Origin: Ruminococcus sp.
Lineage (GTDB): Bacteria; Bacillota; Clostridia; Oscillospirales; Ruminococcaceae
Direction: 5' to 3'
Length of the DNA: 16,486 nt
Assembly: GCA_017622635.1 (NCBI GenBank)
Contig: JAGAQS010000211.1
Coordinates: forward strand, 1 to 16,486
Shown: positions 1 through 6,663 of the stretch, piece after piece
Numbering within the stretch: the first letter of the stretch is position 1
Layout: each line of letters starts with the position of its first letter
The notes under the pieces: model-generated
The model's input: only the letters and a program-made list of their open reading frames with translations
Told to the model about the DNA's origin: nothing
Database searches by the model: none
Program-made: the position numbers and the translations under genes

Positions 1-293
1 ATTCCTATATATATGAGGAATGTTTCAAGAATCGGCAGATATTTTTTTCCTTTCGGACCGAGTATCTCCAGAAAGAAATTATTCATCCAGTTTATACCGA
101 TTTCAAGCAGACACTGTGCGCCTGTCGGTACGGTTTTTAATTTTCTAACCAGTAAAATTGAGGCGAGAACCAGAACAGCCATTATGACCCATGTTATCAC
201 ACACGATTCTGGAACGGGTATTCCGCCGAAAACCGGAATCGTAAAGGCAACACGGCATTCGAGTTCCTCCATAAGTTTTTCTGCAATATCCAT
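1..293 (-). CDS. atpB: F0F1 ATP synthase subunit a, N-terminal part (cut by left window edge)
   Basis: Reading leftwards from the ATG at 293-291 gives an open frame of 97 codons that runs off the window. It starts MDIAEKLMEELECRV, has one strongly hydrophobic helix at about residues 30-50 (from SCVITWVIMAVL), then VPTGAQCLLEIGINWMNNFF and GPKGKKYLP, which match the conserved region after the first helix of ATP synthase subunit a. In the family this membrane protein forms the half-channels that pass protons (or Na+) to the c-ring. A ribosome binding site (AAGG, 8 nt before ATG) supports the start. The rest of the atp operon should lie to the left. The promoter at 434-462 and a hairpin at 329-360 precede it. 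Identification rests on the characteristic N-terminal third only, but no other family fits as well. Confidence 0.9.
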   Translation of the reverse strand, partial: MDIAEKLMEELECRVAFTIPVFGGIPVPESCVITWVIMAVLVLASILLVRKLKTVPTGAQCLLEIGINWMNNFFLEILGPKGKKYLPILETFLIYIG

Positions 294-314
294 TTATCAC
301 ACCTTCTTTCCTGT

Positions 315-360
315 AAAAAATAAAGAAAAACGGAGACAGCACATGGCATAAATCTCCGTT
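315..360 (-). terminator. Terminator-like or attenuator hairpin in the atpB leader
   Basis: On the minus strand, AACGGAGA (360-353) pairs with TCTCCGTT (336-329), giving an 8-bp stem with a 16-nt loop. It is followed by a U-rich run (TTTTTCTTTATTTTTT, 330-315). This is the form of an intrinsic terminator, but it lies between the atp promoter (434-462) and the atpB start (293). It may attenuate atp transcription or stop readthrough from the glycan operon. The large loop makes it weaker than the other terminators here. Confidence 0.55.
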
Positions 361-433
361 GATTTTGTCAGAATAATTACTGCAAAGTATATCTTGAACA
401 ATAACCGACAGCCATATTTTTACTGCCCCTAAT

Positions 434-462
434 ATAATATAACAAAATTTTCACAAAGTCAA
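434..462 (-). promoter_or_regulatory. Sigma-A type promoter for atpB
   Basis: On the minus strand, TTGACT (462-457), a 17-bp spacer and TATTAT (439-434) make a near-consensus housekeeping promoter. Transcription would start near 427, giving a leader of about 135 nt that contains the hairpin at 329-360. The promoter sits only about 40 bp beyond the stop codon of the last glycan-operon gene. Confidence 0.7.
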
Positions 463-499
463 TAGTCAAACGGAAAATTTCACATTTCAGACAAAAATT

Positions 500-916
500 T
501 TATTCGGAACTTTTATCGGCTGTACTGTTTTCCGCAATTGCAATTGCCTTGTTAAGTCTGTCAACAGCACTTGTATTAAGTTTTGAGGCAAGTCTCACAC
601 GGTCAAGCTCTGCTTTAAGTGCCTTGAGTTCGGCAGAAACGGCTTTCATGGCGTTTGAATGTTCGGCATTGATTTTGTTTACCGCTTCAATGTGCTTGTC
701 CGCAAGTCTGTGCAGAGTATCGGTCATCTGTACCTGCTGGTCCTCAAGAAAACACACTCTTTTTATAAGGTCATTGACATTGGCGGCAAGCATTGTGTTT
801 GCGTTGTTTTGTTTTTCGCCGAAATCCGTAAGTCTTGATGCAGCCTGAAAGGCGGAAATTTTTTCTTCACCTTCAAAAGTTTTCATCTTTGCGTTTGTAA
901 GCTTCATATCTGACAT
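500..916 (-). CDS. Coiled-coil protein of unknown function, last gene of the glycan operon
   Basis: The product has 138 residues from the ATG at 916-914. It is highly charged and helix-prone, rich in Ala, Lys, Glu and Asn, with Leu/Ile/Val/Met spacing that suggests a coiled coil over roughly residues 45-125 (for example VNDLIKRVCFLEDQQVQ and AVSAELKALKAELDRVRL). There is no signal peptide, membrane helix or catalytic motif. An upstream in-frame ATG would lengthen it by 24 residues, but that would overlap the rmd gene and lacks a ribosome binding site. The chosen start lies 22 nt after the rmd stop, with AAGAGAGGA about 13 nt before it, a rather long spacing. Co-transcription with the glycan genes is inferred from spacing and strand. 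I do not recognise the family, and the function is unknown. It could equally be a general cytoplasmic scaffold or chaperone-like protein unrelated to the glycan. Confidence 0.75.
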   Translation of the reverse strand: MSDMKLTNAKMKTFEGEEKISAFQAASRLTDFGEKQNNANTMLAANVNDLIKRVCFLEDQQVQMTDTLHRLADKHIEAVNKINAEHSNAMKAVSAELKALKAELDRVRLASKLNTSAVDRLNKAIAIAENSTADKSSE

Positions 917-938
917 TTTTTCTGTTTTATCCTCTCTT

Positions 939-1862
939 TTAAATTTTTTTACGCCAGCAGTCAAGCGTGTCCGAAACGGTCTTTTCAACGGGTATTTCTG
1001 CTTTCCAGCCTGTATCCCTTAAAATTTCCGATACATCGGGTTCTATAATAGGTATATCCGACGCACGCAGGCGGTTCGGGTCAATACTGTGTACAATCGG
1101 CACTTCCGAAAGTTCTATAGCCATATTCAGTATATATTCTATACTTACCGCCTGACCACGTCCGACGTTGTAGGTTTTTCCTGAAATTCCCTTTTCACCA
1201 AGAAGCCTGTACGCCCTTACAATGTCACGCACGTCGGTAAAGTCTCTTTTTGCGGAGAGATTACCCGTCAGAATTTCGGGAGGTCTGAGACCTTTTTCAA
1301 TTTCCGCAATCTGTTTGCAGAAGTCCGATATAACAAAAGTTTCCGCCTGACCTGCTCCCGAATGATTGAAAGCCCTGACAATTATAATATCTTTATTGTA
1401 GGTACTGTGGTATATTCTTCCAATCATTCCCGCACATACTTTTGAAACGGCGTATATATTGGCAGGGTTTAAATTTTCCGTTTCCTTTATCGGACAGGCG
1501 TTTTCACGTATAAAACCGTATTCCTCTCCCGAACCCACGAGAATAAGCCGTGTATTATCGGGGAGTGACTCCATGACGTTTATTGAACCGATTATATTTA
1601 TTTCCGCTGTAAGCTGTGGTTTTTTCCATGACAACGCAACGGAACTCTGTGCGGCAAGGTGATATATTATATCGGGTTTTACTTTGTTTATAAGTTCTGA
1701 TATATCGTCTTTCCGCATTATGTCAAGTACATGACTGAAACAGTTTTCGTTTATATTTTCAGACGGAAGATGTGTTGCGTGGACTTCATAACCGTAATTA
1801 CTGAGTTCCCTTATAAGATAACCGCCGACAAATCCGCCTGCACCTATAATCAGTGCCTTCAT
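939..1862 (-). CDS. rmd: GDP-4-keto-6-deoxy-D-mannose reductase (GDP-D-rhamnose forming)
   Basis: This 307-residue protein belongs to the extended short-chain dehydrogenase/epimerase superfamily. It has an N-terminal NAD(P)-binding GAGGFVG (residues 7-13), the strand-end motif HLAAQSSV (68-75), GSGEEYG (110-116), the catalytic YAVSK (137-141), and VRAFNHSGAGQ (162-172) and RDFTDVRD (206-213), typical of the Gmd/Rmd branch. Rmd reduces the 4-keto group of the Gmd product to give GDP-D-rhamnose. It starts with ATGA overlapping the stop of the upstream glycosyltransferase and has a good site (GAGGTG). With gmd and manC in the same operon, GDP-D-rhamnose is the most economical reading. GDP-fucose synthase (fcl) is less likely because the GSGEEYG and NHSGAGQ motifs fit Rmd better. 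A related epimerase/reductase making another 6-deoxy sugar cannot be excluded from sequence alone. Confidence 0.83.
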   Translation of the reverse strand: MKALIIGAGGFVGGYLIRELSNYGYEVHATHLPSENINENCFSHVLDIMRKDDISELINKVKPDIIYHLAAQSSVALSWKKPQLTAEINIIGSINVMESLPDNTRLILVGSGEEYGFIRENACPIKETENLNPANIYAVSKVCAGMIGRIYHSTYNKDIIIVRAFNHSGAGQAETFVISDFCKQIAEIEKGLRPPEILTGNLSAKRDFTDVRDIVRAYRLLGEKGISGKTYNVGRGQAVSIEYILNMAIELSEVPIVHSIDPNRLRASDIPIIEPDVSEILRDTGWKAEIPVEKTVSDTLDCWRKKI

Positions 1863-2998
1863 AAATTCACCTCACCCGACAATATTCTGTAAAGTTTTTT
1901 AATAATTATTTTTTCGTTAAATTCCGTCATAACTCTTTCGTGTGCGGATTTTCCGAGTTGTTTACGGATATTTTCATTTCTGCACAGTAATTCAATTGCC
2001 TCCGCAAGCTGTCTGTGGTTTTCCGGCTGAACCGTAAGACCTGTTTTTCCGTGAATACTCACATAAGGCACACCCGACGGCAGACGTGTGTTTATTACGG
2101 GTTTTCCGTAAATCATGGCTTCAAGCTGTACTATTCCGAAAGCCTCGCTTCTTTCCACCGACGGCAGTACAAATATATCACAGTCCGCATAAGCCTGTTT
2201 AAGCTGTTCTTCGGGAAGAAAATCTAAAAAATGTACTCTGTCAGAAATATTGTATCTGCATACTTTTTCTTTCAGTTCATTTTCAAGAACACCCGTTCCC
2301 GCTATAAATAACTCACAGTTATAACTGACCCTGCGGATTGCTTTTATAAGTACGTCAACGCCCTTATAGTAGACAAGCCGTCCCGTGAAAAATATCTTTA
2401 CACAGTCGGGATTTGTTGCTTTTTTCGTGAGAAACGGCGTTTTACTGATATTCAGATATTCTTCGGGATTGAGACCGTAGGGGAGTATTCTGCATTTACG
2501 GCGGTATTCTGACAGAAATTCAGAACCGTCTATATGCCCCTCGGTTGCCGTAAGAATACAGTCGGCACGGTCAAGCAGGTATTTAAGCAAGGGACGGTAG
2601 AGCGTCAGAAGCTTTTTCTGTTTTACTATGTCGCTGTGCCACGATACTATAACTTTTCCCCTGTACCCCGAAAGAAGCAGTGCCAAATCGGCAAGCGGAA
2701 ACGGTACGTGTATGTGAACTATGTCGGCATTTCCGGACATCTTACGGAAAAGTCCGAGAAATGACAGAGACAGCGGACATGAAAAATATGTCCCGATACT
2801 TCCCGCACGGGTAAGCTTTACGCCGTTTATATTTTCGGAGTATGTTTTTCCCCGACCGTCACGGCATACAAGTGTCCGTACTTCAATATTCTTATATTTT
2901 CCGAGTTCTTCGGAATATTGCTTGACAAGTGTCTCAATACCGCCCGTGTGCGGAAAATAAGCCTTGTTTACTTCAAGTATACGGATTTTTCTATTCAT
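1859..2998 (-). CDS. GT4-family glycosyltransferase (second of two in the operon)
   Basis: This is a 379-residue GT-B fold enzyme. The N-terminal domain has the donor/acceptor loop TGG at 18-20 (GGIE at 19-22), HIHVPFP (96-102) and HSD (121-123). The C-terminal nucleotide-sugar domain has GRLVYYKG (206-213) and the EX7E pair (E285 and E293, in SEAFGIVQLEAM), then a glycine-rich GKTGL loop (317-321). Family members are retaining transferases that use GDP- or UDP-sugars at the cytoplasmic face. A longer frame begins 26 codons upstream, but the ATG at 2998-2996 is preferred. It has an AGGGAG site 8 nt before it and overlaps the previous gene's stop by 8 nt, as expected for coupled translation. 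Its 3' end overlaps rmd by 4 nt. In this operon it probably adds D-rhamnose or mannose from a GDP donor, but donor, acceptor and linkage are inferred. Confidence 0.88.
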   Translation of the reverse strand: MNRKIRILEVNKAYFPHTGGIETLVKQYSEELGKYKNIEVRTLVCRDGRGKTYSENINGVKLTRAGSIGTYFSCPLSLSFLGLFRKMSGNADIVHIHVPFPLADLALLLSGYRGKVIVSWHSDIVKQKKLLTLYRPLLKYLLDRADCILTATEGHIDGSEFLSEYRRKCRILPYGLNPEEYLNISKTPFLTKKATNPDCVKIFFTGRLVYYKGVDVLIKAIRRVSYNCELFIAGTGVLENELKEKVCRYNISDRVHFLDFLPEEQLKQAYADCDIFVLPSVERSEAFGIVQLEAMIYGKPVINTRLPSGVPYVSIHGKTGLTVQPENHRQLAEAIELLCRNENIRKQLGKSAHERVMTEFNEKIIIKKLYRILSGEVNL

Positions 2999-4139
2999 CG
3001 GCAAGCTCCCTGTAGACCTCATAAAGCTTTTCTGCGGAATTTTCCCACGTAAAAAGTTTAGCACGTTCAAGACCACGACGGCTTAAATCCTTACGCAAAT
3101 CAGGGTTTTTGTAGAGCCTGTACATACCTTTTGCAATACTTTTTACTGAATATGCGTCACATATAACGGCACAGTCTCCCGTTACTTCGGGCAGTGAAGC
3201 TTCCCCCGACGTTAAGACAGGTACACCGCAAGCCATAGCCTCAAGCGGAGGCATTCCGAAACCCTCATAAAGTGACGGAAAAACAAACGCCGTTGCACCG
3301 CAAATCAGTGGTGTCATATCTTCGGACGGTACGTACTTTGTGAAAATCACCTGTTTTTCAAGTCTTAGTTTTTTCACAAGTGCAAAAATATCGTCGTAAA
3401 GCCAGCCTTTTGCACCTGCAAGAACAAGTACAGGCGGATTCTTTACGTGCCGTGTGAAAACATTATACGCCCTTATCAGACGGACTAAATTCTTGCGTGG
3501 TTCGATTGTTCCGACGTACAGAAAATAGTCCCCCTCTATTTCAAGGGATTTCTTCACTTTTTCAATTGTTTCGGGATTTTCACACGGTCTGAACCTCTCA
3601 CAGTCCACACCGCACGGCACTACACGTATTTTTCCGTTATATTCGGGAAAATATTTAATAATCTCCCTTTTTGAGAATTCCGAGTCCGTCACTATAATGT
3701 CAGCACGTTTCATGGACTTTTTCAGACCCGTTTCAAGCATGAACCGTGTGCGACCCCTTACGGTTTCGGGAAAAGCCTTGTACACCATGTCGTGAACGGT
3801 AACGACTTTTTTTCCGTGTACAAATGGTGGTACTATATAGTTGAAAAAATGAGTTATGTCGGAGTGTTTTCCGAAAAAGAAAGAGTACGGCACAGGCAGA
3901 AAAGCCGAGACGGCTCTGTAAAGATATCCCGAAAAGTCCGAATAATTGAGAGTTATGTTGTCTTTTGCAAAACTCCGTGCTTTTTCTGTACGTTCGTTTT
4001 TTCCGCTTGTAAAGAAACTGTATTCATATTTGTTTTCGGGGAAAAGCCTTGCAACCGTCTGTGTCTGTCCGACTTCGCACCAGCCTATGCCCGTAATTTT
4101 TTCGGATATTAACGGTGTTGCGTCAAATGTTATATTCAA
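2991..4139 (-). CDS. GT4-family glycosyltransferase (first of two), probable TTG start
   Basis: This is a 382-residue GT-B glycosyltransferase. The N-terminus ITFDATPL followed by TGIGWC (about residues 3-21) matches the usual opening of rhamnosyl- or mannosyltransferases of this group. TVHDM lies at 114-118, YVGTIEPRKNL (208-218) opens the C-terminal domain, and the EX7E pair is E292/E300 in YEGFGMPPLEAMACG. Starting at TTG (4139-4137) gives the right N-terminus. A strong GGGAGGGG site lies 7 nt before it, and it overlaps the stop of the membrane-protein gene. The only in-frame ATG upstream (4235) would add 32 residues translated from that gene's coding sequence. The context of manC, gmd and rmd suggests a GDP-D-rhamnose or GDP-mannose donor, which is inference. 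It is similar in layout to the D-rhamnosyl/mannosyl transferases of common-antigen type O-polysaccharide clusters. Confidence 0.88.
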   Translation of the reverse strand: MNITFDATPLISEKITGIGWCEVGQTQTVARLFPENKYEYSFFTSGKNERTEKARSFAKDNITLNYSDFSGYLYRAVSAFLPVPYSFFFGKHSDITHFFNYIVPPFVHGKKVVTVHDMVYKAFPETVRGRTRFMLETGLKKSMKRADIIVTDSEFSKREIIKYFPEYNGKIRVVPCGVDCERFRPCENPETIEKVKKSLEIEGDYFLYVGTIEPRKNLVRLIRAYNVFTRHVKNPPVLVLAGAKGWLYDDIFALVKKLRLEKQVIFTKYVPSEDMTPLICGATAFVFPSLYEGFGMPPLEAMACGVPVLTSGEASLPEVTGDCAVICDAYSVKSIAKGMYRLYKNPDLRKDLSRRGLERAKLFTWENSAEKLYEVYRELADE

Positions 4140-4567
4140 ATCAAATCCCCTCCCGTGAGACTGGTTATCAGATAAAAAAGCCATGCACCCGACAATAAGG
4201 CAAAAAATATATTTTCGTGTGTTTTTTGGCGACATTGTTCATATATCTCCCGGCTTTTATCATCATCTGCGAAAAATCCCGTTTTTTTCAGATAATTGAA
4301 CTGTCTTGAAAATGTTATTGTGTTTTTAACATTTTTAATAAAAAGAATCACAAATGAACCGATAAAAGATATTGCAAAAGGCATTTCACTGCCGTCAAAA
4401 ATCAGTCCATAAAGGAGCGTTGCAACAACAATAAATATAACAAGCAGAGTTTTCCATGTATTTTTCAGGAATTTCTTTATTCCTTCTAATTTATGGGCAA
4501 TATATAACAGTCTGCAAATAGTTAAAATTATTGCTGCATATATTATAATGTTATATAGTATTGTCAT
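4136..4567 (-). CDS. Small integral membrane protein of unknown function in the glycan operon
   Basis: This 143-residue protein has four likely transmembrane helices at about residues 4-22, 38-57, 62-78 and 119-137. A basic loop (KLEGIKKFLKNTWK, 27-39) follows helix 1, and a polar, charged segment (about 80-118) lies between helices 3 and 4. No motif I recognise is present. It is far too small for a Wzx flippase or Wzy polymerase. GtrA-like proteins are similar in size and helix number, but I see no convincing sequence match. Its start overlaps the gmd stop (ATGA) and its end overlaps the next gene's TTG start, so translation is probably coupled on both sides. This ties it to the glycan pathway, possibly as a lipid-linked glycan translocation helper or enzyme anchor, but that is speculation. 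Confidence 0.8.
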   Translation of the reverse strand: MTILYNIIIYAAIILTICRLLYIAHKLEGIKKFLKNTWKTLLVIFIVVATLLYGLIFDGSEMPFAISFIGSFVILFIKNVKNTITFSRQFNYLKKTGFFADDDKSREIYEQCRQKTHENIFFALLSGAWLFYLITSLTGGDLI

Positions 4568-5580
4568 TTTCCCGATTTGATTAAATCCATATCGTTTTTA
4601 ACCATTCTTTCAACAAGCTGTGAGAATGATATTTCACGTTTCCAGCCGAGATTTTTTTCAGCCTTTGCAGGATTTCCGAGTAAAATATCGACTTCTGCGG
4701 GACGGAAGAATTTCTTGTTTACCTTTACGACAGTCTTTCCGTTTGCCTTGTTTATGCCGGTTTCGTCAATTCCCTGACCATGCCATTCGATTTCGATTCC
4801 TGCGTGACGGAAAGCGGTTTCCGCAAATTCACGGACGGTACGTGTTTCGTTTGTGGCAATAACATAGTCGTCGGGTTTGTCCTGCTGTAACATGAGCCAC
4901 ATAGCCTTTACATAGTCTTTTGAGTGTCCCCAGTCACGTTTTGAATCGAGATTTCCGAGTTCAACGCAGTTTTTAAGTCCGAGACTTATCTCAACGGCTG
5001 ACTTTGTGATTTTTCTTGTTACAAATTCTATGCCACGTCTTTCGCTTTCGTGATTGAACAAAATACCCGAACAGGCGAAAAGTCCGTAACTTTCACGATA
5101 ATTCTTTGTAATCCAGTGACCGTAAAGTTTTGCAACACCGTAAGGACTGCGTGGATAGAAAGGTGTTTTTTCGGTCTGCGGGATTTCCTGAACAAGTCCG
5201 AACATTTCGGAAGTAGAAGCCTGATAGAATCTTGCTTCGGGTTTGACTATGCGGATAGCTTCAAGCATATTTGTAACACCGAGAGCGTCAATTTCGGCTG
5301 TACTTAATGGAGTGTCCCAGCTTGTCGCAACAAATGACTGTGCGGCGAGGTTGTAAACTTCGTCAGCCTGTGAAATCTTCATTGCGGATATTAATGAAAC
5401 GGGGTCGGTCATGTCGGCATATATTAAATTTACCTTGTCTGTGAGGTGTTCGATATTGCCGTAGTCAACGGTTGCCTTTCTTCTCCATATACCGTAAACG
5501 TTGTAACCTTTTTCAAGCAGGAGTTCGGCAAGATAAGAACCGTCCTGACCTGTTATACCTGTGATGAGTGCATTTTTCAT
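4564..5580 (-). CDS. gmd: GDP-mannose 4,6-dehydratase
   Basis: This 338-residue extended SDR enzyme converts GDP-D-mannose to GDP-4-keto-6-deoxy-D-mannose. It carries the diagnostic TGITGQDGSYLAELL (7-21), NLAAQSFVATSW (77-88), the catalytic STSEMFG (122-128) with Thr and Glu, YGVAK (147-151), GILFNHESERRG (172-183) and the NADP/GDP region around LGNLDSKRDWGHSKDYV (208-224). Its length is normal for the family (about 340-370). An AAAGGAGA site 7 nt before the ATG fixes the start. It follows manC after an 18-bp gap and overlaps the next gene by 4 nt. Its substrate is the product of ManC and its product is the substrate of Rmd, both in this operon. Confidence 0.96.
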   Translation of the reverse strand: MKNALITGITGQDGSYLAELLLEKGYNVYGIWRRKATVDYGNIEHLTDKVNLIYADMTDPVSLISAMKISQADEVYNLAAQSFVATSWDTPLSTAEIDALGVTNMLEAIRIVKPEARFYQASTSEMFGLVQEIPQTEKTPFYPRSPYGVAKLYGHWITKNYRESYGLFACSGILFNHESERRGIEFVTRKITKSAVEISLGLKNCVELGNLDSKRDWGHSKDYVKAMWLMLQQDKPDDYVIATNETRTVREFAETAFRHAGIEIEWHGQGIDETGINKANGKTVVKVNKKFFRPAEVDILLGNPAKAEKNLGWKREISFSQLVERMVKNDMDLIKSGK

Positions 5581-5598
5581 AAATAAATCTCCTTTTAT

Positions 5599-6663
5599 TC
5601 AAATAAGTTCTGTGCGGTTGTTTTCTTTGAGATGTGCTGTAATTTTCTTTACGTCCTGCGTGCTGTTCTTTGAACATACAAGTACAGCATCGTCAGTGTC
5701 AACAATAATTATATCCTCAACGCCTACAACGGCAACAAGACGTTTTCCTCCGCATATCGTGGTACGTTTACAGTTTTCGGCTATAACGTCGCCCTCAATA
5801 TAATTTCGGTTGTCATCGGTGTCGTTGATTCTCTCTACTGCCAACCAGTTTCCAACGTCGTCCCAACCGAAACTTGCGGGAACTGTGTATATGTCGGACG
5901 CTTTTTCCATTATGCCGAAATCAATTGATTCCGACGGGAATTTATTGTATTCCGTTTCAAGAACATTTTCAAAATTGTCCGTACCGAAAGCCTGTCCGAT
6001 TTTTTCCGCACCGTCGTAAACTTCGGGCATGAATTTTTTAAAACACTCCTCAATCGCCGAAACCTGCCATACAAACATACCGCTGTTCCAGAGGTATTTG
6101 CCCGACGACAGATATTTTTTGGCTGTTCGCAAATCAGGCTTTTCGACAAATTTTTCAACTTTATAGGCATTGCCCGACTCTTCACCGAAATTTATATATC
6201 CGTAACCCGTTTCCGCATATGACGGTGTTATACCTATCGTTACAAGGTTATCGTCCTCAGTAGCCTTGACAATAGCATTGCAGAGCGTTCTTGTGTAGAT
6301 ATTCTCGTATTTTATAAGGTGGTCGGACGGCAGGACAAGCATTACAGCGTTGCCGTACTTCTTTTTTATAACGGCAGAAGCAAATGCAATACATGGGGCT
6401 GTATTGCGTCCGCATGGTTCTGTTAAAATGTTTTCTTCAGAAATTTCGGGTAACTGTTCCTTTACAAGATACTTATAACAGGCATTTGTAACTATGAAAA
6501 TATCTTCCGTCTGAACAATCGGACTTATACGTTTTATTGTTTTCTGAATCATTGTCTCACCGTCATTTGTGAGTGAAAGAAACTGTTTCGGGTGGGACTC
6601 TCTGCTTTTTGGCCAGAAACGTTCACCTTTTCCGCCTGCCATTATAACTGCTGTAATTTTCAT
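5599..6663 (-). CDS. manC: Mannose-1-phosphate guanylyltransferase (GDP-mannose forming)
   Basis: This 354-residue nucleotidyltransferase makes GDP-mannose from GTP and mannose-1-phosphate. It has the signature AGGKGERFWP (9-18) with HPKQFL (24-29), PSDH (112-115), the active-site FVEKPD (172-177), LWNSGMF (191-197), SIDFGIMEK (246-254) and GWDDVGNW (266-273). The length fits the monofunctional form: there is no C-terminal phosphomannose isomerase domain, and no phosphomannomutase gene lies nearby, so mannose-1-phosphate must come from elsewhere in the genome. The start codon overlaps the stop of the upstream sugar-phosphate transferase (ATGA), with GAGGAG about 11 nt before it. Confidence 0.95.
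   Translation of the reverse strand: MKITAVIMAGGKGERFWPKSRESHPKQFLSLTNDGETMIQKTIKRISPIVQTEDIFIVTNACYKYLVKEQLPEISEENILTEPCGRNTAPCIAFASAVIKKKYGNAVMLVLPSDHLIKYENIYTRTLCNAIVKATEDDNLVTIGITPSYAETGYGYINFGEESGNAYKVEKFVEKPDLRTAKKYLSSGKYLWNSGMFVWQVSAIEECFKKFMPEVYDGAEKIGQAFGTDNFENVLETEYNKFPSESIDFGIMEKASDIYTVPASFGWDDVGNWLAVERINDTDDNRNYIEGDVIAENCKRTTICGGKRLVAVVGVEDIIIVDTDDAVLVCSKNSTQDVKKITAHLKENNRTELI

Noticed and set aside
145..342. Minus-strand 65-codon frame overlapping the atpB start
   Set aside because: It is out of frame with atpB, which has clear family motifs and a better ribosome site. The sequence has no protein-like pattern.
13..351. Plus-strand open frame of 112 codons at the left edge
   Set aside because: It is antisense to the convincing atpB N-terminus and has no ribosome binding site.
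4136..4567. GtrA-type flippase identity for the small membrane protein
   Set aside because: Size and helix number are similar, but I see no shared motif, so the name would be a guess.
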